A DNA stretch of 64,000 nt. It comes from Aquimarina sp. MAR_2010_214 (GTDB lineage: Bacteria > Bacteroidota > Bacteroidia > Flavobacteriales > Flavobacteriaceae). The stretch covers positions 5,043,501-5,107,500 of the forward strand of contig NZ_PJMS01000001.1 in assembly GCF_002846555.1 (NCBI RefSeq), given 5' to 3'. The notes under the pieces were generated by a model. That model was given only the letters and a program-made list of their open reading frames with translations, was not told the origin of the DNA and made no database searches. Below are positions 36,335 through 43,548 of this stretch, one piece after another. Positions within the stretch are counted from its first letter, which is position 1. Each line of letters opens with the position of its first letter. Both the position numbers and the translations under genes were made by a program.

Positions 36335-36586
36335 TTAAGTTCTTTTAGTATACCGTTCTTCATACCCAACTTGCCAGAAGTACATATCTATTAATTTCAT
36401 TATTGGGAAGTAGATGTTTTTCTTTCTTTCAAAATCTGATTGAATATTCTCCAAAACATCTTTGTGATTTATTACAAATTCAAATAGTGATTTTAAAGAG
36501 TTAGTAGCTAAATTAGATGCAACTACTTTATTTTGTTTTGCACTGTTGCTGATCTTTATAGAAACATCTTTTATCGCTCTCCTTTT
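36335..36586 (-). pseudogene. Remnant of an unidentified helical protein (C-terminal part)
   Basis: An open stretch of about 84 codons without a start codon ends at TAA (36335-36337). It reads like coding sequence: KDVSIKISNSAKQNKVVAS and later NIQSDFERKKNIYFPIMKLI. It overlaps the 3' end of the sterol-desaturase-like gene by a few codons on the same strand in another frame. I do not recognise the family. It is probably the surviving tail of a gene truncated when the island formed. Confidence 0.45.
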
Positions 36587-37446
36587 TTAAAGCCGTAGAG
36601 GTTTTGGTGTATAAAATCAGTAGGGAATTTGTCATCGCCTTTAAACCCAATTTCTATAGTTCCGCTATCTTCGGGTATATAATTTGTTTTAAAAATATAA
36701 TCCCAAAGACTTAAACTAATCCCATAATTCACACCATATTTTCCTTTTGGTAATACATAAGCATGGTGATATAAGTGCATCACAGGATTGTTAAAAACAT
36801 ACTTTAATGGTCCCCAAGTTATCTTAATGTTTGCGTGATTAAAGTGACCAATAGCAATCGTTATGAAGTGAATAATATAGGCTTGCTCAGGTTCAAAACC
36901 GCCTATAATCATGACGCCAAAGGTTTTAAGTGGTTTGTAAAATACATTTTCCATCCAATGGTATCGCAAATGTGCAGCAAAGCCCATTTCTTTTACACTA
37001 TGATGTACTTTATGAAACTTCCATAAAAAAGAATATTTATGCAATAATACATGTGTAAACCATTGTACAAAATCTAGTACAATAAAGAATACCAACAACT
37101 GCAGCCATGGTGCCCATTGTGAGATATCAAAAAGCGCTAAACTTTTCGCCGTAATACTAATTTCGCCAAATAGTAGTCCCAAAATCTCATAAATACCGCT
37201 TATAACAATCGAGAATATGAAAAAATTAAAGAACATATAAAATCCATCTAACCAAAAATCTTTTCTAATGACAGATTGTTCTTTTCGCCAAGGGAATACT
37301 ATTTCTAATCCCCAAACAAAAAGTGAAATAGCTATGAGTCCCCAAAAGTAATTCGTGTACCAAGGCACTTCAAAAATTATTGATTTCCATGTCCAATCTA
37401 CTGTTCCTGTAAATGCATTAATAAATGCGTCTAGATACTTTTCCAT
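36571..37446 (-). CDS. Sterol desaturase/fatty acid hydroxylase-like membrane protein
   Basis: A 291-residue integral-membrane di-iron oxygenase-family protein. The histidine box set is complete: HVLLHKYSFLWKFHKVHHSVKEMG, then GHFNHANIK and HLYHHAYVLPKG. About five hydrophobic helices are seen. Such enzymes hydroxylate or desaturate lipids; the substrate is unknown. It is the only apparently intact gene at the downstream end of the decaying sulfite-dehydrogenase cluster, starting 2 bases after the end of the sulfurtransferase pseudogene. Confidence 0.87.
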   Translation of the reverse strand: MEKYLDAFINAFTGTVDWTWKSIIFEVPWYTNYFWGLIAISLFVWGLEIVFPWRKEQSVIRKDFWLDGFYMFFNFFIFSIVISGIYEILGLLFGEISITAKSLALFDISQWAPWLQLLVFFIVLDFVQWFTHVLLHKYSFLWKFHKVHHSVKEMGFAAHLRYHWMENVFYKPLKTFGVMIIGGFEPEQAYIIHFITIAIGHFNHANIKITWGPLKYVFNNPVMHLYHHAYVLPKGKYGVNYGISLSLWDYIFKTNYIPEDSGTIEIGFKGDDKFPTDFIHQNLYGFKKGER

Positions 37447-37447
37447 T

Positions 37448-38367
37448 TTAATTTTTAATTAATATTATACTATCTTTTTCAAAGGGTAAATTGTTTAAAT
37501 AACTCCATTCTGTCCATGAACCATCGTAATTCTTTATTATACCCTAAATTGTGTGAGCACAAAAGTTGTATGTGCTGAGCGTACGCCACTATGGCAGTAC
37601 AGAATTATTGGGTCATTCTTTTTTATCTTTAATTTATTATAAATAATTTCTAATTCTTGTAGCGACTTCATACGTTTATCTCCATTATAATTTATAGCTT
37701 CTGCCCAATCTATATAGATGCTTGCAGGTATCCTGTCTCCTTTTGAAACGCCCTTTTTTTGTCTTTTGCCTGAAAACTCATCAGTTGTTCTTGTATCTAA
37801 AATAACTACATTATTATTTAAAGCATTTTGAACCTGTTCTTTTGAAACATAATATCTCATTTTAGAATTTTCATTAAGCTTAAAGACTGCTTCATTTACA
37901 ATGGGCATTTCATTAGAAACTTCCCCATTTATGGCTTTCTAAGACTTTAATCCACCATGAAGTAATTTCACGTTTGTAAAGTCATAGTTTTGTAATAACC
38001 ACCATAATCTTGCCGAATCACATAAACCATTATCATCATAAATTATTAGTGTATCATCAGTTTTTATTCCAAGTTTACCAAATAACAGTTCGATTTGTGT
38101 TTTACTAGCCATTATTCCTTTATAATTAAAAGAATCATCTTCAATATCTGTTCTCCAAATATTTACAGCTCCAGCTATATGTTCGTTTTTATAGATGTCT
38201 TTTTTTCTGAAATCTATTATTTTAATTTTTGGTTGATTTACTATTGCTTTTAATTCATCTGATTCTATTAAATATGATTCTTTGATTTCTGCTAAATCAA
38301 CCGCTTTTTCATTCTTGCAGGATGCTGTAATAACTACAATTAATATAATGCTAATTCTCCAATTCAT
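37448..38367 (-). pseudogene. Two-domain sulfurtransferase (rhodanese) with stop codon and frameshifts
   Basis: Reading from 38367, a lipoprotein signal (TASC) and a first rhodanese-like domain run to a TAG at about 37939, where the frame continues cleanly as KAINGEVSNEMP; a Trp codon (TGG) is the likely ancestor. The second domain has the catalytic Cys loop YCHSGVRS, then the frame breaks near 37540. The end of the protein (NYDGSWTEWSYLNNLPFEKD) continues in another frame down to TAA at 37448. So there is one nonsense and at least one to two frameshift mutations. The family is thiosulfate or 3-mercaptopyruvate sulfurtransferase. The overlap with the cytochrome gene shows it was part of the sulfite operon. 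Confidence 0.8.
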
Positions 38368-38825
38368 ACCAATCTATATCTTTTAAAACCATTCGCCTAC
38401 CTTTTACTATTGGCGGATAATTAGCGACTAAATAATTAACTATAATCTCTTGATTCCCTCCTAAACCCCATAGGTTTTGCGTTTCCTACATCCATTTAAT
38501 TGTCGTATTCCAACGTTCAGCATTCATTCTATTTTGAGTCACTATTTTTGCCGAATGGTAGTTGGTGCAATTATAAACAACAGTCATTAATCCTTCTGCA
38601 TCTACTAAACCTGTTCTTATATGAATGCCATTTTCTATGTGGTCTTCATCTAACTCTTCGGGTATAACAACAAGAGTTTCAGAATTAGAATTAAAATCTA
38701 AGAAACTTGGATTAAACATATAATAAACCAATCCGCCTCCTGCAATAACAAACAACGAAAAAAACAGGACTAATAAGCGATATACTTTTTTTTACTTGTG
38801 CTTTAAAATCTTCTTCTTTAGACAT
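38351..38825 (-). pseudogene. Cytochrome c subunit of a sulfite dehydrogenase, broken in three ways
   Basis: The start codon overlaps the sulfite dehydrogenase stop in TAATG. MSKEEDFKAQVKK is followed by an eight-A run; a one-base change there breaks the frame, and KVYRLLVLFFSLFVIAGG continues in the next. The heme motif reads CTNYH where CxxCH is expected, so the second Cys is lost (TGC to TAC). Then TAG interrupts before ETQNLWGLGGNQEI, and the coding sequence runs on to a stop at 38351. The three faults are independent. The partner is the molybdenum subunit at 38825-40045. Confidence 0.8.
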
Positions 38826-40045
38826 TATTTTACTTTTACAGCAATTCTATAACAAGCATTATTTAAATACCCTTTCGGGTTCCAACCTGGCAATAACATT
38901 GGTTGTGCAATACCATTTGCATCAGTAGCTCTTGCCCAAACTTCATAATAGCCAGCCTTTGGAAATTTTACTGATGCCGAAAAGTGTTGCCATGCTAAAC
39001 GATTTACTGGTTTTTCGACAGCACATGTAGTCCAAGTAGATCCAAAATCTATAGAATATTCCATTTTAGCAACTTCTAATTCTCCTGCCCAAGCGTGCCC
39101 TCTAATATTTAGAGACTTGCCTTTATTGATTATGGCTCCAGTTTTAGGATACGTAATCAAAGATTTTACAGGCATCGACTCAATAATACACATATCCTCA
39201 TCTTTCACTTTTTCGCCTGGTACCACCGGATTACAAGGAACTCTATAAGCATTTCCTGTCATTTTTGTACCATCATGTACTTTATTACGAATGCTAATTC
39301 TATTTACCCATTTACCAGAAACTGAAGCTGGCCAACCACCTGTAACCAATCGTAAAGGATAGCCGTGAATTAACGGAATATCTTCGTCATTCATTTTAAA
39401 GGCTAAAAGCGTTTCATCTTGTAATGCTTTAGATATCGGACAACCTCTGGAAATTGGTTCCTTTTTAGGATCCATACTCAAATGTTTGTCCACGGCATGA
39501 AACCCAATATAAACAGCATTACTTTTAATACCAGCATCTTCTAAAACATCACGTAAACGCACACCTGTCCAAGAGGCGCAATGTACAGCACCAATTGTCC
39601 ATTGATTTCCTTTTGCTGGTGGATCAAATTCAGTACGTCCATTACCACCACATTCTAAAGTTAATTGATACGTATGCTGCTCAAACTTTGATTTTAGTTC
39701 AGCCAGTTTATATATTTTTTGGTTTTTAACCGATTCGCCATCAATGGTCAACGTCCATGTTTTTGGATCAATCCCTTCAGGTACTAACCCATTATTTCTA
39801 ATAAACATGCACGAGTTTGGTGTGATTTTATCATCCAACAAATGGGCTTGTGCTTCAATATTCCAAGGTTTATTATTCAGCACAACCATTTCCTTATTCT
39901 TATTAAATAGTTTAAAAGGATCTGGATCTTGTAATGCTATAGGCATATAACCATCTAACATTTTAGAACCAAAAACAAGTTCTGTTCCTATTAGTGTTAC
40001 AAACGAACTTAATGTTGCTTTTTTTACAAAATCTCTTCTTTTCAA
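38825..40045 (-). CDS. Sulfite dehydrogenase/oxidase molybdenum subunit (SorA-like)
   Basis: A periplasmic molybdenum-cofactor enzyme oxidising sulfite to sulfate. The 406-residue chain has a twin-arginine-like signal (RRDFVKKATLSS, residues 3-14), the Mo-co domain with the metal-ligand Cys in GAVHCASWTGVRL, and a C-terminal dimerisation domain ending LPGWNPKGYLNNACYR. It appears intact. Its natural electron acceptor, the cytochrome encoded next to it, is destroyed, so it may be non-functional in this strain or use another acceptor. It diverges from the membrane-protein gene at 40187. Confidence 0.88.
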   Translation of the reverse strand: MKRRDFVKKATLSSFVTLIGTELVFGSKMLDGYMPIALQDPDPFKLFNKNKEMVVLNNKPWNIEAQAHLLDDKITPNSCMFIRNNGLVPEGIDPKTWTLTIDGESVKNQKIYKLAELKSKFEQHTYQLTLECGGNGRTEFDPPAKGNQWTIGAVHCASWTGVRLRDVLEDAGIKSNAVYIGFHAVDKHLSMDPKKEPISRGCPISKALQDETLLAFKMNDEDIPLIHGYPLRLVTGGWPASVSGKWVNRISIRNKVHDGTKMTGNAYRVPCNPVVPGEKVKDEDMCIIESMPVKSLITYPKTGAIINKGKSLNIRGHAWAGELEVAKMEYSIDFGSTWTTCAVEKPVNRLAWQHFSASVKFPKAGYYEVWARATDANGIAQPMLLPGWNPKGYLNNACYRIAVKVK

Positions 40046-40186
40046 GATGACTAAATTAAAGGTTCATAGAACGAATTCTACAAGTTAAAGTTTTTAAATG
40101 TTTTCTTATGCGACTAATGTTACATAAAAAAAATAGAGATAGCCCTATATTGCGTAAATACTAAATAACAGATACTTATAAACGTT

Positions 40187-40858
40187 ATGAAAAAAGATTT
40201 CGAAACCAATTTTACAGGCTGGTCATTTATTGTTGCTGCACTATTACTATGGTTTGGCTGGGCTTTATCATCACACCATATTGGTGAGTATATAGTCGCT
40301 TCAGATTTTACTGCCATTGGTGAGAACATTTGGTATTGGATCTGGATGTATCGCATCCATATTTTTGGTTGGGTAACTATGGGAATTGCCATGTTTGCAT
40401 TGGTGTCAGTAACCGCACGCAAACCTTATCGCGTACTCATATTACCAGGAGCAGGTATGGTTATTATTGGGACGTTTACATTAGCTATTGCGAATGCATA
40501 CTTTTATAATTTTGGTGCTTGGGGAGTTGGCGAAACAGCAGGAAAGTCTGCAGCTGAAATCCAAGAATTTATAGATAATATTTTATTTACCAACCAATAT
40601 GTAACCTGCTTTATTCGTTTTGGTCGTGTCTTCTCTGGTGTTGGCTTAATCTTGTTAGGTGCTGGTTTTATTAAATGGCACATTGTAAGCAAGTGGTTAG
40701 GCTGGTTTACAGTACTTTTAGGTCTTGCAGCTATGGGTATTGTTATGGGTATACCTGATAATTATGAAATCTATAAACCACTATTCCATGTAAAAGTGAT
40801 TTGGTTGGTGGTAATGGGTGTAGTATTACTTAAAAAAGGCGTTAATTTATCTGAATAA
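40187..40858 (+). CDS. Multi-pass membrane protein beside the sulfite dehydrogenase
   Basis: A 223-residue protein with about six to seven hydrophobic helices and several histidines at helix ends (SSHHIGEY, YRIHIFGW, KWHIVSKW, PLFHVKVIW). The spaced histidines raise the possibility of a b-type heme or quinone-linked membrane protein serving the sulfite dehydrogenase, but that is speculation. No family is recognised. The gene looks intact and is divergent from the sulfite gene across 141 bases. Confidence 0.7.
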   Translation: MKKDFETNFTGWSFIVAALLLWFGWALSSHHIGEYIVASDFTAIGENIWYWIWMYRIHIFGWVTMGIAMFALVSVTARKPYRVLILPGAGMVIIGTFTLAIANAYFYNFGAWGVGETAGKSAAEIQEFIDNILFTNQYVTCFIRFGRVFSGVGLILLGAGFIKWHIVSKWLGWFTVLLGLAAMGIVMGIPDNYEIYKPLFHVKVIWLVVMGVVLLKKGVNLSE

Positions 40859-41296
40859 AAGCCATAAGACAGCTTGATATTTATTTTATAATCATATTTC
40901 TTATTTTGATTTCAGAAGGTAATTCAATACTATAACTCACTTATTATCAAAGTATTAATATTGCTAATAAATAGCGTTGCATAAAAATATTGTTGAATAC
41001 TTTGGTTAAAATAACCTGAGAAATGTTTTACTTTTAGTTTGTTTTTTAACATTCAACTTCTCAGATTTCTTTGTGTACTTTACTGGAAATATATCTACTA
41101 TTGAAGTTTCTTCTTTCGTTTTAATTAAGCAGTTCTATATAGTGCATAAAAACCGACGTTAATAGCTTTGATTTTTTATTTAATTGTGTTCAAATAAATA
41201 AAAAATAGTTAGTCGTCTGACCTAGGCCATTTGACACGTTTCATCTTCGCTCTAATTTAGCCTTGTGAAAATTGTTTAACTTAAAATCATAAAATT
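40859..41296. other. Intergenic region upstream of the Hsp20 pseudogene
   Basis: A 438-base AT-rich gap. Apart from the Hsp20 promoter candidate (41230-41260) and the near-palindrome TGACCTAGGCCA at 41218-41229, I see no feature or reading frame of note. Confidence 0.5.
41230..41260 (+). promoter_or_regulatory. Bacteroidota-type promoter of the Hsp20 gene
   Basis: TTTG (41230-41233), a 19-base spacer and TAATTTAG (41253-41260) fit the -33/-7 pattern TTTG-N19-TAnnTTTG with one mismatch in the -7 element. The near-palindrome TGACCTAGGCCA ends one base upstream and could be an operator. Confidence 0.5.
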
Positions 41297-41670
41297 ATGT
41301 CACTAGTAAAATTTAAAAGAAGACCATTAAGAAATCTTATTGCATCAGATTTTTTTGATAATGATGATTTCTTTAACAATCGTCTGTGGAACAAAAAAAT
41401 GGAAGAACCAGCATTGAATGTTAAAGAAACGATGATGCCTTTGAGGTTGAATTGGCCGCTTCTGGGTTCTCTAAGAAAGGTTTTGAAGTAACCATTGACG
41501 ATGGATGCTTAAATATTTCTGCAGAAAGCTCAAGTTCTAATGAAGAAAAAGATGATAACTATACTCGTAAGGAGTTTAGCTATAACTCTTTCGAGAAAAG
41601 ATTACAACTACCAAAGAGAAGGTAATTAATGAAAAAAAGGTGAAACACATTTTAAGTTTTTGCAGCTAAT
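41297..41670 (+). pseudogene. Hsp20 small heat-shock protein gene with frameshifts
   Basis: The first 47 codons (MSLVKFKRRPLRNLIASDFF to KKMEEPALNVKET) are those of a normal flavobacterial Hsp20. The frame then shifts; in a second frame DAFEVELAASGFSKKGFEVT and the alpha-crystallin core follow to about 41625. A second shift moves the final EKVINEKKVKHILSF into a third frame, and the C-terminal end is lost. The annotated 64-codon frame is only the first part. The gene has lost its ability to make a full chaperone subunit. Confidence 0.8.
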
Positions 41671-41822
41671 CCGATTTTTACCATTATTCTAGATCTTGTA
41701 ATGAAGAAAAAACATAAAATACTGTTTATCAATAATTTAATGTTAAATTTAAAAAAGAGGTGCGTAATTCCAAAAATAAACGCGCAAAATACTAATAAAC
41801 AACACATTAAAATATTTCAGAT

Positions 41823-41841
41823 AGTCCCTCCCGGCTCCACA
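41823..41841 (+). repeat. Imperfect copy of the tmRNA 3' end (attachment-site candidate)
   Basis: TCCCTCCCGGCTCCAC matches the tmRNA end TCCCTCCGACTCCAC (36154-36169) apart from one extra C and one A-to-G change. The bases before it (TTCAG) only partly resemble the T-arm TTCGA. No complete tRNA cloverleaf can be drawn upstream. Confidence 0.5.
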
Positions 41842-41852
41842 GAAACAATCGA

Positions 41853-41884
41853 GAACCCTTTATTTTAAAGGGTTTTCTTTTTTA
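41853..41884 (+). terminator. Terminator after the second tmRNA 3' end
   Basis: AACCCTTT and AAAGGGTT pair around ATTTT, with a T-rich tail. It has no gene of its own directly upstream, which fits the idea that it once ended the tmRNA gene. Confidence 0.7.
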
Positions 41885-42011
41885 ACGGGAAAGAAAACAG
41901 GAAAGTAATTATTTTTATCTATACTATTTCTGATTTAACAAGACCTCTTAAATCTATATTTCATAGGTTAATAAATAACCCCTTTTCTTTTGAACATCAA
42001 CAATACACTTT

Positions 42012-42332
42012 CTACTTATCCATTAGTATAATGTCATTATTTAAACTAGACCAGTACTCTAATGAATGAATCGTTGAAGTTGAATTCAGGTTTTTAATTT
42101 TAAACACCTTTTTTAATCGATACTCTATTCCGTTTAGTATCATTTCTTTTTCATTACTTTTTTCATTTTCAAAATGAGTCATCTGCATTATAATGTATTT
42201 TTCTTTCTCTATATGTAAGAACGATAAGTCACCTTCTCTGTAAAATTTGGATACATTTACCTGTGTCTTTTGCCCTTGGCTATAACCACATAAGGATATT
42301 AAAAGAATAAATACTATAATTAGGTTTCTCAT
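42012..42332 (-). CDS. Small secreted hypothetical protein
   Basis: A 106-residue protein with a signal peptide ending at GYSQ (about residue 19). The mature 87 residues are charged, with a central beta-rich part (SFLHIEKEKYIIMQMTHFE) and a likely helical tail. No family is recognised and there is no operon partner. It lies just outside the candidate island. Confidence 0.6.
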   Translation of the reverse strand: MRNLIIVFILLISLCGYSQGQKTQVNVSKFYREGDLSFLHIEKEKYIIMQMTHFENEKSNEKEMILNGIEYRLKKVFKIKNLNSTSTIHSLEYWSSLNNDIILMDK

Positions 42333-42403
42333 TTGTTTATTGAACTTTAGTTTTTTAATTTTTTTCTATAATTTTCTACTCAATCATTAAAATATAAAAA
42401 AAT

Positions 42404-42633
42404 CTATAATTCCGATTCATTTATTATAGTTTTATTTAATCCCTTCTCTTTTTTTTGTAATACCTGCGTTTTTCTTTCGTAAAGCGCCATCTCAAAACCC
42501 TCTCCTATTAAATTATTAATCACCTGTGGTTTTCTTCTTGAAGATACAGCATAGAACCATCAATTCTAACCTGTGCATCCTTGTCTGTTTTCTGAATGAC
42601 TTCAATTGTTTTTTCAAAGTTTTTTGCTTCCAT
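42404..42633 (-). pseudogene. Frameshifted small hypothetical gene
   Basis: ATG at 42633 opens MEAKNFEKTIEVIQKTDKDA and proceeds to a TGA after QEENHR. In the next frame RRKPQVINNLIGEGFEMALY continues without a stop to TAG at 42404. Joining the two frames after LYLQ gives one coherent 75-residue basic protein, so a single-base shift is likely. The family is unknown. Confidence 0.5.
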
Positions 42634-42789
42634 TTTTTAGTTTTAGTTAGTAACTTACTTATCTATTTTCTAATCGTGGTTTGTATCAAATTAGGAATCA
42701 AATTGAGCTTTCAAAAAACATTAGGCTTGTTAGACTCAATTACTAAAAGTCCAATCATTCAGACTTCACTGTAAACTCTCAAATCTATA

Positions 42790-42945
42790 ATGGTTGTAAA
42801 AGCTTATATTTTAGGTAATAAAAACGGTAGCAAATCAATCTTATAAAAGAAGGAAACAAAATACTCTTTCACCTCTTATGTTGTTAAAAACGATGATAAA
42901 GAAAAAATCACGACCATTCCAAATAACAAACCAACTCTGAGATAG
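42790..42945 (+). pseudogene. Small gene remnant with an in-frame stop
   Basis: ATG at 42790 gives MVVKAYILGNKNGSKSIL, then TAA (42844-42846). The same frame continues with a coherent KKETKYSFTSYVVKNDD and ends at TAG (42943-42945). Probably a decayed small gene; it may also be chance. Confidence 0.35.
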
Positions 42946-43055
42946 TTAAAAAAGGTTAAGTTTATACTAAAGAGGTATTTTTTTCAAAAAAATCAGTAAT
43001 AATTTTCATATTAGTAACATCAATATATAATATTAACCATTTAATTTATTTTATT

Positions 43056-43223
43056 ATGTTACAAAACATTTTGATTTTGAACGGTGTTACTGCTCTCAAA
43101 AAAGAACAGCAAAGAACTATTAGTGGAGGTCTTAAAGAGTGTACGGACAATGGCGATTGTGTTACTGATGGAAATCCTTATGAAACTTGGAGTTGTTTAT
43201 CCGGATTTTGTCACATCGGATAA
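43056..43223 (+). CDS. Double-glycine leader peptide, bacteriocin- or signal-like precursor
   Basis: A 55-residue frame. The leader (MLQNILILNGVTALKKEQQR, then TISGG) has the hydrophobic, charged and GG-ending pattern of peptides cleaved and exported by peptidase-containing ABC transporters; cleavage is expected after residues 24-25. The 30-residue core, starting LKECTDNGDC, has four Cys (29, 35, 47, 52), a Pro, a Trp and an HIG end, and could form two disulfides. A strong terminator follows directly. No transporter, immunity or modification gene is adjacent. The type is familiar in Bacteroidota; activity is not shown. Confidence 0.78.
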   Translation: MLQNILILNGVTALKKEQQRTISGGLKECTDNGDCVTDGNPYETWSCLSGFCHIG

Positions 43224-43235
43224 TTTTAAAATTAT

Positions 43236-43276
43236 AATCAAAAGGAAGGGGTGCCCCCTCCTTTTGATTATTTCTA
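43236..43276 (+). terminator. Terminator after the double-glycine peptide gene
   Basis: A nearly perfect 16-bp hairpin (AATCAAAAGGAAGGGG / CCCCCTCCTTTTGATT) with a two-base loop lies 12 bases after the stop codon. It is among the most GC-rich stems in the window and marks the peptide gene as an independent transcription unit. Confidence 0.85.
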
Positions 43277-43548
43277 TTTAACTGTTCATACTTCAGTTTG
43301 TGGCTTTTTATCTAGTAAGAATATATCATGCATTAGTTCCATAAACCGCAACTCCTCTTCCATTTTCTTAGAACACTCTTTATTTCTTTGTCATAATTTG
43401 TCTGGAAATATTCGACAGAGTTTTTACCTTCCCTATTTGACTTTCAATAAAACAAATAATCCATATAATACCTGTTGTGTTTTGAATTTTGATAATTCTG
43501 GCTCAATTCTTAACATAACCCTCTATATTACTAACCCGAGTTTCTATA
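43277..43548. other. Gap between the peptide gene and the M24 peptidase gene
   Basis: No intact gene. On the minus strand there are short coding-like traces, for example MEEELRFMELMHDIFLLDKK near 43310-43380 ending in a stop, which may be the tail of a lost gene. Confidence 0.35.

Larger units (their letters stand above)
36147..41841. mobile_element. Candidate genomic island in the tmRNA 3' end
   Basis: The left end is the functional tmRNA 3' end (36147-36169). The right end (41823-41841, TCCCTCCCGGCTCCAC) repeats the tmRNA end TCCCTCCGACTCCAC with one inserted base and one change, and is followed by its own terminator. tmRNA 3' ends are well-known integration sites. The cargo contains several decaying genes. 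No integrase gene is left in the interval, so this is inferred from the repeat and gene content. Confidence 0.5.
41671..42011. other. Right end of the island and adjoining gap
   Basis: The region holds the imperfect second tmRNA 3' end (41823-41841) and its terminator (41853-41884). I see no intact gene in the remaining sequence. Confidence 0.5.

Noticed and set aside
41750..41841. Possible tRNA gene ending at GGCTCCAC
   Set aside because: No D-arm, anticodon arm or acceptor partner can be found upstream; the match is limited to the 3' end, which fits a displaced tmRNA end better.
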